Below are positions 1 through 6,034 of a stretch of DNA of 19,183 bases, one piece after another. Location of the stretch: assembly GCA_016196905.1 (NCBI GenBank), contig JACPWV010000027.1, positions 1 to 19,183 of the forward strand, read 5' to 3'. This stretch comes from Chloroflexota bacterium (GTDB lineage: Bacteria; Chloroflexota; Anaerolineae; UBA7937; JACPPX01). How positions within the stretch are numbered: the stretch's first letter is position 1; every line of letters starts with the position of its first letter. Below the pieces are notes generated by a model that saw only the letters and a program-made list of their open reading frames with translations, did not search any database and was not told the origin of the DNA. Position numbers and translations under genes: made by a program.

Positions 1-1380
1 ATCCGCAGCATCGTGCAGGGTTGGATAGAGTGCCTCGGCCCCACCACCGCGCAAGCCCTGGCCGCCCGCCTGGGTTTGTCGCAAAACAATGTGGACATGG
101 CCCTGGCCCTGCTCGAGGCGGACGGCTTGGTGTTGCAGGGCCGCTTCACCCCCGGAGAAGCAAACGGCGCGGTGGAGTGGTGCGATCGCAGGCTTTTGGC
201 GCGCATCCACCGCCTGACCCTGGGCCGCCTGCGCCGCGAGATCGAATCGGTCTCGGCAGTGGACTTTATTCGCTTCCTGCTTCGCTGGCAGCATGTCTAT
301 CCAGGCAGTCAACTCCATGGTCGCGAAGGCATCTTGCAGGTCATTGGCCAACTCCAAGGGCTCGAACTCCCCGCCCCGGCCTGGGAGCGGGATGTGCTCC
401 CCGCCCGCATCGCCCAGTACAACCCCGCCGACCTGGAGGCCCTGTGCCTTTCGGGCCATCTGGCCTGGGGGCGGCTCAGACCCCACAACGGCATACCAGC
501 CAACGAAGATGCGGATGAGGCGCCTTCAGGCGCCCCCAGGCGGCTGCAGCGGCCGACACGTTCGGCCCCACTGGCCTTCGTCCTGCGCGAGGACCTGCCA
601 CATTTTACCGATCCTTCACCCATATCCCTCGAATCGATCAACGGGCTTTCTGTTGCAGCCCGAGAGGTGGCTAGCTACCTCGAGGAGAAAGGCGCGTCTT
701 TCTTAACCGATATTGCCCGCGGCATCGGTCGACTTCCCGCTCAAGTCGAGGAGGCCCTGTGGGAGCTGGTGGCCTGCGGGCTGGTCACGGGGGATGGCAT
801 CGCCGGCCTGCGCTCGCTTCTCATGTCGAGCGAGAAGAGGGAGCGATACCGTCGTTTCCGCGCAGTGCGCGGCGGGATGGCTCGCCAGCGCTTGATGCCG
901 GTGGGCCGCTGGGCCCTGTTGCGAACCGAGCCCACTGACGGGAAGTCTGACAAAGAAGAATCCGCAGAGATAATGGCGCGCCAATTGCTGCGGCGCTACG
1001 GGGTGGTTTTTCGCGACCTTCTGGCGCGGGAGGGCCGCGCGCCGTCATGGCGGGTTCTCTTGAATATCTACCGGCGCATGGAGGCGAGGGGGGAGATTCG
1101 CGGGGGCCGCTTCGTGGCGGGGTTTGTTGGGGAGCAGTTCGCCCTGCCCGAGGCGGTGGAGGTGCTTCGCATGGTGCGGCGCAGGAAGGACGAGAACGAA
1201 ACTGTGATCGTTGCCTCGGCCGACCCCCTCAACCTGGTGGGGGTCCTCACCCCGGGCGCCCGCGTCTCGCCGCTTTCCAACCAGGTCATCACCTACCAGA
1301 ATGGGGTGCCGGTGGACGTGGGGGATCTGGGCGCTGTGCGCCACCGCCTCCACGCGCGCGGCAGCGCAGTGCCCGCTTGA
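1..1380 (+). CDS. lhr: Lhr-family DEAD/DEAH ATP-dependent helicase, C-terminal part (5' truncated by window)
   Basis: The reading frame is already open at base 1 (I-R-S-I-V-Q-G-W) and stops with TGA at 1378-1380, so this is the 3' end of a longer gene; the GTG at 13 is internal and not a start. About 459 residues are visible. They match the region beyond the helicase core of large Lhr proteins: winged-helix-like stretches near the beginning (A-Q-A-L-A-A-R-L-G-L-S) and again mid-way, and a typical ending with S-A-D-P-L-N-L-V-G-V-L-T-P-G-A-R-V followed by a Y-x-N-G-V-P-V strand. Lhr proteins are 3'-5' nucleic-acid translocases linked to DNA repair. The motor motifs (Walker A, DEAD/H) lie upstream of the window, so the helicase assignment rests on the C-terminal signature alone. 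Nothing looks broken in the visible part. The next gene starts about 57 bp downstream on the same strand. Confidence 0.85.
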   Translation: MRSIVQGWIECLGPTTAQALAARLGLSQNNVDMALALLEADGLVLQGRFTPGEANGAVEWCDRRLLARIHRLTLGRLRREIESVSAVDFIRFLLRWQHVYPGSQLHGREGILQVIGQLQGLELPAPAWERDVLPARIAQYNPADLEALCLSGHLAWGRLRPHNGIPANEDADEAPSGAPRRLQRPTRSAPLAFVLREDLPHFTDPSPISLESINGLSVAAREVASYLEEKGASFLTDIARGIGRLPAQVEEALWELVACGLVTGDGIAGLRSLLMSSEKRERYRRFRAVRGGMARQRLMPVGRWALLRTEPTDGKSDKEESAEIMARQLLRRYGVVFRDLLAREGRAPSWRVLLNIYRRMEARGEIRGGRFVAGFVGEQFALPEAVEVLRMVRRRKDENETVIVASADPLNLVGVLTPGARVSPLSNQVITYQNGVPVDVGDLGAVRHRLHARGSAVPA

Positions 1381-1436
1381 TTCCTCGGGGGATCGAGAAC
1401 GAAACTCCTCGTTTTCATCGAATCTCTGTCCTAATA

Positions 1437-1948
1437 ATGATGCGCGTCGCGATCTTTTCCGACATCCACGGCAACCTGGTCGCCCTGGAAGCCATCCTGG
1501 CCGAGATCGAGCGAGAGCGGGTCGATCAGATGATCTGCCTGGGCGACGTGGCCGCCACCGGCCCCCAGCCGGCCGAGACCCTTCACCGACTGCGCGAGCT
1601 GAATTGTCCGGTGGTGATGGGCAACACCGATGCCCGGTTCTTGAACCCTCAGCCTTTCGAGGCCACAGTGGAAGATTTTAAACTACGCACACGCAGATGC
1701 TGCGTCGCTACAAAGATGCGACCCTTATAAACCCCGGCAGCGTCGGCCTGCCTGCCGAACGGGACCCGGACACAGGCCAGGTGTACAATCCTCCATGGGC
1801 GGAATATGCTCTCGTCGATTACAGCGCCGACAAACTGGGCATCGAACTGCGGCGCGTGCGGGTCGACGTTGAGGCGGTGATTCGAGCAGCCATGAAGAGT
1901 GGCATGCCCCACGCGGAGTGGTGGACGGGAGATTGGAGAAAAGACTAG
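1437..1948 (+). pseudogene. Calcineurin-like metallophosphoesterase (YfcE/MJ0936-like), broken by an internal deletion
   Basis: The 5' half starts at the ATG pair 1437/1440 and reads M-R-V-A-I-F-S-D-I-H-G-N, then a G-D-V-A-A-T-G-P metal-site motif and M-G-N-T-D. These are the first three conserved blocks of the family. The frame then runs into an unrelated tail and stops at 1730. The family's last blocks are intact in another frame: from 1682 it reads T-T-H-T-Q-M-L-R-R-Y, then I-N-P-G-S-V-G-L-P, ending with TAG at 1948. That frame has a stop at 1679-1681, so the junction lies near 1675-1690. The segment carrying the middle metal-binding histidine is missing, roughly 200 nt by comparison with the usual length near 240 residues. 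The two halves cannot form one protein without a frame change. An assembly indel cannot explain it alone because conserved sequence is absent. No convincing ribosome-binding site precedes 1437. Confidence 0.8.
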
Positions 1949-2281
1949 TCGGGGACAGCCGCCGATTTATATCGACCCCAACATCGACGCGAGGCTAGCA
2001 GCTTCCTGCGGAGACGTGCGTGCACCGCCCTGCTTAGGCTTAGCGACAAGAACCCGGAGGCACAACGGGAAGACCTCGCCCAACCTGCTCTGACCCGAAA
2101 ATTCGGTGGTATCATTTATCTGAGGTACAAAATGGGAGAAACCCTCACTTGAAAGATCATCAAAAATCACTTGCTCTCCGGTGACGCGGTACCCGGAATG
2201 ATCATCGAGTGCCCCAAGAAGCAAGGGGATCCGGTCTTTGAAGATGGCAAGGAGTAGCCTCATCACCCTTACCGCACCGCG
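1949..2281. other. Intergenic stretch with no recognisable gene
   Basis: About 330 bases between the broken phosphoesterase and the terminator-like hairpins before the DsbA gene. An open frame of 99 codons exists on the minus strand (2266 down to 1967), but its translation matches no family I recognise. The stretch begins with a GGGGACAGCCGCCGATTTAT-like arm (from about 1951) that resembles one half of repetitive extragenic palindromes, but the matching arm is not present here. I see no RNA gene or promoter that I can defend. Confidence 0.4.
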
Positions 2282-2320
2282 GCGTCCCGATAGTTCGGGA
2301 CGCTCCTCTTTTTAAGAGGA
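2282..2320 (+). terminator. Double hairpin, terminator-like, upstream of the DsbA gene
   Basis: Two perfect stem-loops stand back to back. The first is a 9-bp stem (GCGTCCCGA at 2282-2290 with its complement at 2295-2303) closing a TAGT loop. The second is a 7-bp stem (TCCTCTT at 2304-2310 with AAGAGGA at 2314-2320) closing a TTT loop. The T-rich run at 2309-2313 gives a weak intrinsic-terminator look in the + direction. It would separate the damaged upstream genes from the DsbA/VKOR unit. It could equally be an extragenic palindrome. Confidence 0.45.
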
Positions 2321-2326
2321 ACTAGG

Positions 2327-2353
2327 TATAAAATTTCGACTTAATGCGGAGGG
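2327..2353 (+). promoter_or_regulatory. Putative -10 element and ribosome-binding site for the DsbA gene
   Basis: TATAAA at 2327-2332 matches five of six -10 bases, but no convincing -35 lies 16-19 bp upstream. GGAGGG at 2348-2353 ends 4 bp before the ATG at 2358 and is a strong Shine-Dalgarno sequence, which supports that start. Confidence 0.4.
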
Positions 2354-2357
2354 ATAG

Positions 2358-3035
2358 ATGCCTTCTCGGAAGAGGCGAAGAGTCAAGGGTCACGTCGGCT
2401 TCCCGCGCTCGGGTTGGGTCGCGGCGACGGCCGCCTCCCTGCTACTGGCCGGCGGCCTCATCTGGCTGAACCTGCCGCGAGCCCCCACCGTTGCCCGTCC
2501 GCCTACGTCCGGGATCGAGCCCAGGGTTTTGGGCTCGCCCACGGCGGGTGTCGTCATCACCGAGTTCGCCGACTTCCAATGCCCCGCCTGCGGACTGCTG
2601 GCTCGAGAGACCCTGCCACCCTTGGAAACCGAATACATCGCCACCGGTCAGGTGAGGTTGGAGTTCCGTCATTTCGCCTTCATCGGCCCCGAGTCGGAAT
2701 GGGCGGCCCAGGCTGCGGAGTGCGCTGGGGAGCAGGGCCAGTTCTGGGCGTTTCACGACCTGCTCTTCTCCCGCCAAGCTGGAGAGAACCGAGGAGCCTT
2801 CTCCAAGGAACGATTGAAGGGCTTTGCCACAGAACTTGGACTCGATGGATCAACCTTCAACGCCTGCCTGGACTCCAACCGCTACGCCCAGAAGGTCGAG
2901 GAGGACTATCGTCAGGGACGGGAGTTGGGCGTTCGGGCGACGCCCACCCTGTTCATCAATGGCCGCAAGGTCGAGGGCCCACCCTGTTCATCAATGGCCG
3001 CAAGGTCGAGGGTGCCCTGCCTTACCCCTCCCTGA
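2358..3035 (+). CDS. DsbA-family thiol:disulfide oxidoreductase, C-terminus frameshifted by a 35-bp duplication
   Basis: This is a membrane-anchored or exported thioredoxin-fold protein expected to oxidise cysteine pairs outside the cytoplasm. It has a basic N-terminus, a hydrophobic segment at about residues 19-40, the strand E-F-A-D-F-Q leading into the active site C-P-A-C (75-78), a helical insertion, and the cis-proline strand A-T-P-T-L-F-I-N-G (194-202). The C-terminal helix is wrong. After residue 207 the frame is shifted by a perfect 35-bp tandem repeat (2942-3011), giving a short garbled tail that stops at 3035. Removing one repeat copy restores a 226-residue protein ending A-L-A-R-A-G with its stop at 3071-3073, one base before the VKOR start. 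The two genes were thus a tight operon. The active site and cis-proline survive, so residual activity is possible, but loss of the last helix probably harms folding. The start is fixed by the GGAGGG site 4 bp upstream. Confidence 0.85.
   Translation: MPSRKRRRVKGHVGFPRSGWVAATAASLLLAGGLIWLNLPRAPTVARPPTSGIEPRVLGSPTAGVVITEFADFQCPACGLLARETLPPLETEYIATGQVRLEFRHFAFIGPESEWAAQAAECAGEQGQFWAFHDLLFSRQAGENRGAFSKERLKGFATELGLDGSTFNACLDSNRYAQKVEEDYRQGRELGVRATPTLFINGRKVEGPPCSSMAARSRVPCLTPP
2942..3011 (+). repeat. Perfect 35-bp tandem duplication inside the DsbA gene
   Basis: Copy one is 2942-2976 and copy two is 2977-3011. Both begin GCCCACCCTGTTCATCAATG and the match continues one base further (G at 2977 and at 3012). 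The unit encodes the cis-proline strand P-T-L-F-I-N-G-R-K-V-E. Because 35 is not a multiple of three, the second copy is read out of frame. Identity of the copies implies a recent slippage or duplication event, or an assembly artefact. Confidence 0.95.
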
Positions 3036-3074
3036 AAGCTCTCGTCGAGGAGGCGCTGGCCCGGGCGGGTTAGC

Positions 3075-3515
3075 ATGGCGGTGGCCTGGAAAGGGAGAAT
3101 TCGCCGCTGGGGCATTCCCATCCTGACAGCCTTGGGGATGGGGATCTCGGGATACCTTCTGGCGATCGACCTCACCGGCGATCCCGCTCTCTGCCTGGGG
3201 AGCGCCGACTGCGAGGTGGTCAGCACCAGCCCCTACGCCCGGATCATGGGCGTCCCCGTGGCCCTCCTGGGCCTGGGACTGTATGCTATCCTGTTGGTCA
3301 TAAGCCTCGCGCCCAGCCGTTTGCCCCAGCCCCTTCCGCTTTACAGCCTCCTGGCGATCTACGGCCTCTCCTTGGCCGGGGTGCTGTTCTCTGCCTATTT
3401 GACTTACATCGAGGTCTTCGTCCTGCGGGCCATCTGCCCCTGGTGTGTGGCCTCGGCGGTGGACCTGGCCCTTATATGGGGCCTGGCTACCTGGCTCGCC
3501 CCCAAACCGACATAG
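3075..3515 (+). CDS. Vitamin K epoxide reductase (VKOR) family protein
   Basis: This is a small integral membrane protein of 146 residues with four to five hydrophobic segments, the usual size for bacterial VKOR homologues. The loop pair C40 and C46 (C-L-G-S-A-D-C) is followed by S52 and G-V-P-V-A-L-L-G. The quinone-side active site is C-P-W-C at 121-124. In bacteria this family reoxidises DsbA-like proteins by passing electrons to quinone. The start at 3075 lies one base after the restored stop of the DsbA frame (3071-3073), so the two genes form an operon and partners are implied by position. No strong ribosome-binding site is seen, which fits translational coupling. Because the upstream frame now stops early at 3035, coupling may be weakened. 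The gene itself is intact. Confidence 0.92.
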   Translation: MAVAWKGRIRRWGIPILTALGMGISGYLLAIDLTGDPALCLGSADCEVVSTSPYARIMGVPVALLGLGLYAILLVISLAPSRLPQPLPLYSLLAIYGLSLAGVLFSAYLTYIEVFVLRAICPWCVASAVDLALIWGLATWLAPKPT

Positions 3516-3617
3516 TTCGCAACCTAAGAAAGCAAGGCAGCCTGGCCCCGGTCTGCCCAAGCAGAGAAATGGGGACGAATCCCTGCTAACACTGAAGAGG
3601 TTAGGGGGAGTGGAGTC

Positions 3618-3902
3618 GTGGAGGCCATCGCCAAGCCCTGCGCCCGCATCCAGCGCTCAAATCTGATCGCTTGGGGCCTCCCGCCCTTGATGTTTGTCGA
3701 TCCAACGGATTACGTTCACATCCATCAGGGCGACGAGCTGGAGATCGCCGATCTCCACCACGGCCTGCGTTCGGGCGATCGGGTAGCCCTCGTTAACCGC
3801 ACCAAGCACCTGAATATTATGGTGGTGCACGACCTCTCCCCTCGCCAGGTGGATATCCTGCTCCACGGCGGGCTCCTCAACCGCATCCGCGCCAAGGGCT
3901 AA
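3618..3902 (+). pseudogene. C-terminal fragment of an aconitase / 3-isopropylmalate dehydratase-type hydratase
   Basis: The 94-residue frame reads like the swivel-domain end of aconitase: I-A-K-x-x-A-R-I-x-R-x-N-L, then G-L-P-P-L-M-F-V-D-P-x-D-Y, then Q-G-D-E-L-E-I, and L-S-P-R-Q-V-D-I-L-L-H-G-G at the end. Aconitase converts citrate to isocitrate and needs a [4Fe-4S] cluster. Neither the cluster cysteines nor the S-S-R-E-H motif is present. Just before the GTG at 3618, family-like residues (R-L-G-G-V-E) appear in a different frame, which suggests a second lesion at about 3610-3618. There is no convincing start signal. It is best read as a relic of a deleted gene; a functional small protein is unlikely. 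Confidence 0.75.
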
Positions 3903-3995
3903 TCTTCGCCGAGGCTGATCGGGCAGGAGATGGTGCGGACGGTCTGGCTTTACACATCGACGCCCTGCCTGACGGTCGCCGCGACTCTCTCCACC

Positions 3996-4026
3996 TTTAG
4001 ACGATGGAAGGCCTGGGGGGTATAAT
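3996..4026 (+). promoter_or_regulatory. Promoter with consensus -10 (TATAAT) for the first cyclase gene
   Basis: TATAAT at 4021-4026 is a perfect -10 box. A weak -35 candidate TTTAGA (3996-4001) sits 19 bp upstream. Transcription would start near 4033, leaving a leader of about 20 nt containing AGAGGTGG (4042-4049) just before the TTG at 4054. Confidence 0.5.
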
Positions 4027-4053
4027 AGACCTACCAAGCTCAGAGGTGGAGAT

Positions 4054-5907
4054 TTGTCGCACCCAACTCCCCGCCCCCAAAGGCGCCTCGCCGCCATCCT
4101 CTTCGCCGATATGGTCGGCTACACTCGCCTTATGGAGGAGAGCGAGGCTCGGGCCCTCCGCCTCCGTGACGAATTCCACCACTTAGCTTCCGAATCCATC
4201 CCTGCCTACTCCGGAGAAATGGTCAAAACCATGGGGGACGGATTCTTCGCGGCCTTCAACAGTGCTGTAGAGGCCGTCCGCTATGCCCTCGCTTTCCAAA
4301 AAACCCTGGCTACCCGGAACCAAGAGAATCAAGGTCAACCCCCACTTCTATCCCGCATCGGGATTCATGTGGGAGACCTGATCCAAGAAGGCAACGACCT
4401 CTTCGGTAGCGGGGTGAATGTGGCCAGCCGTATTGAACCCCTGGCCACCCCCGGTGGGATTTGCATCTCTGGCGAGGTCTATCAGCAAGTCCGGAATCAA
4501 GAGGGCTTCTCCTTCAGTGACCTGGGCGAGAGGTCGCTCCATAACCTCCAGGAACCGGTGAGAGTCTACTTCGTCGAACCCGCCGAGGAAGAGGGGAACA
4601 TGAAACCCCCCGAGATCGCCGCGGACCCAAGGGCCATCGCTGTCCTTCCCTTCGAGAACATTAGCCCAGAGAAGGAGAATGACTACTTCAGCGATGGACT
4701 TACTGAAGAACTCATCGCAAATCTGTCGAGACTCAAGGACGCCAGAGTAGTGTCGCGCACGACCTCTATGCAATACAAAGCCACCAAGAAAGATATCAAA
4801 ACCATAGGAAGAGAGCTGGGCGTGCGCTACATTATGGAGGGGAGTGTGAGGAAATTCCAGGACAACCTGCGAATCACCGCGCAGCTTATTGATGTGGAGA
4901 CCGACGCCCAGCTTTGGGCGGAAACGTACAAGGGACACCTGGCGGACATCTTCGACATTCAAGAACAGGTCTCGAGGCAGATCGTGGACGCCCTCACACT
5001 GAAGCTTACACCTATCGAGAAGGTGGCCCTCACCAAACGCGCCACCCTGAATCCGGAGGCCTATGACCTCTACCTGCGGGGGAGGGATCAGTTGTACCGT
5101 TTCACCAAGAGCAGCGTCCAACTCGCCATCCAGCTCTTCCAGAAAGCTACCGAGCTTGATCCTCGCTATGCCGCGGCATACGCCGGCTTAGGAGAAGCAT
5201 ACGGCACCTGGTATCAGCGGTTCGAGAGAAAGGATGTGTGGCTCGAAAAGGCGATCGAGTCAAGTCTCAAGGCACTGATGTATGACACGACGTTATCGGA
5301 GGCCTATGCCTCCCTCGGTCTCGCCTACTTCAACAAGGGGGCGCTCGATGACGCCTTAACAGCGACCCAGAAGGCGATCGAGCTGGACCCAGACAATTTC
5401 ACCGCCTATTGGATTCTGGGGCGCATCTATCACACGACGGACCGGGATCGGGAGGCCATCGACCTGCTCAAAAAGGTCCTCGAACTGAATCCCGATCTCT
5501 ATGCCGCCTACGGTGACTTGGCCATCGTCTACGAACGATTGGGAGAAGAGGACAACTATGCACAGAACCTCCAATCTGCACTCCGATTCTATCCACGATA
5601 TCTGTCGCAGCATCCAGATGACGCTCGAGCCCACATGTTCTTTGCCGTTTTTCTCGCACGGGCGGAGAAATCTGATGAGGCGAAGGCCGCGGCCGCTAAA
5701 GCACTGGAGCTGAGTCCGGATGATCCTAACATGCTTTATAACGCTGCCTGTTTCTACGCTCAACTGGGAGAAAAACGCCTGGCTCTCGAGGCCCTGAGGA
5801 ATGCGGTGACCACCGGCTTCGAGTACTATGAGTGGATCAAGCGCGATCCTGATCTCGAGCCCATCCGCCACGAGCCCGAGTACCAGGAGTTAATGAAGGG
5901 GAAGTAG
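4054..5907 (+). CDS. Class III adenylate/guanylate cyclase with TolB-like and TPR domains (copy 1)
   Basis: This 617-residue, apparently cytosolic protein has three parts. Residues about 10-175 form a class III cyclase domain that makes cAMP or cGMP. It carries metal-binding D19 (F-A-D-M-V-G-Y-T) and D62 (G-D-G-F), the base-reading lysine K58 and the transition-state residues N122 and R126. The second base-reading position is S119 where Asp or Thr is usual. Residues about 193-325 are a TolB/FlgO-like domain (A-I-A-V-L-P-F-E-N-I-S, Y-F-S-D-G-L-T-E-E, G-S-V-R-K). The rest is about six TPR repeats for protein binding. The start is TTG at 4054, supported by AGAGGTGG 4 bp upstream and by the same arrangement in the neighbouring paralogue. 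A good -10 box lies upstream. It reads as a duplicate of the next gene, with the cyclase part best conserved between them. No membrane segment is seen. Confidence 0.9.
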   Translation: MSHPTPRPQRRLAAILFADMVGYTRLMEESEARALRLRDEFHHLASESIPAYSGEMVKTMGDGFFAAFNSAVEAVRYALAFQKTLATRNQENQGQPPLLSRIGIHVGDLIQEGNDLFGSGVNVASRIEPLATPGGICISGEVYQQVRNQEGFSFSDLGERSLHNLQEPVRVYFVEPAEEEGNMKPPEIAADPRAIAVLPFENISPEKENDYFSDGLTEELIANLSRLKDARVVSRTTSMQYKATKKDIKTIGRELGVRYIMEGSVRKFQDNLRITAQLIDVETDAQLWAETYKGHLADIFDIQEQVSRQIVDALTLKLTPIEKVALTKRATLNPEAYDLYLRGRDQLYRFTKSSVQLAIQLFQKATELDPRYAAAYAGLGEAYGTWYQRFERKDVWLEKAIESSLKALMYDTTLSEAYASLGLAYFNKGALDDALTATQKAIELDPDNFTAYWILGRIYHTTDRDREAIDLLKKVLELNPDLYAAYGDLAIVYERLGEEDNYAQNLQSALRFYPRYLSQHPDDARAHMFFAVFLARAEKSDEAKAAAAKALELSPDDPNMLYNAACFYAQLGEKRLALEALRNAVTTGFEYYEWIKRDPDLEPIRHEPEYQELMKGK

Positions 5908-6034
5908 GTTGGGACCCGGGCTGACCTGCAGGCATGGGTCGTCGATGCCGGACCGAAAGAGGGAGTTGATTGCCCCCGCGTATCACTGCCTCCAGATCAG
6001 CAGATATCCATGAATCCCGCTGAGAGGTGAGCAT

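Noticed and set aside
1949..1990. Possible repetitive extragenic palindrome or insertion-sequence end
   Set aside because: Only one arm of the palindrome is visible and there is no second copy or transposase nearby.
1967..2266. 99-codon open frame on the minus strand between the phosphoesterase and DsbA genes
   Set aside because: No family recognised, and the translation has no domain-like pattern. Conservation data would be needed.
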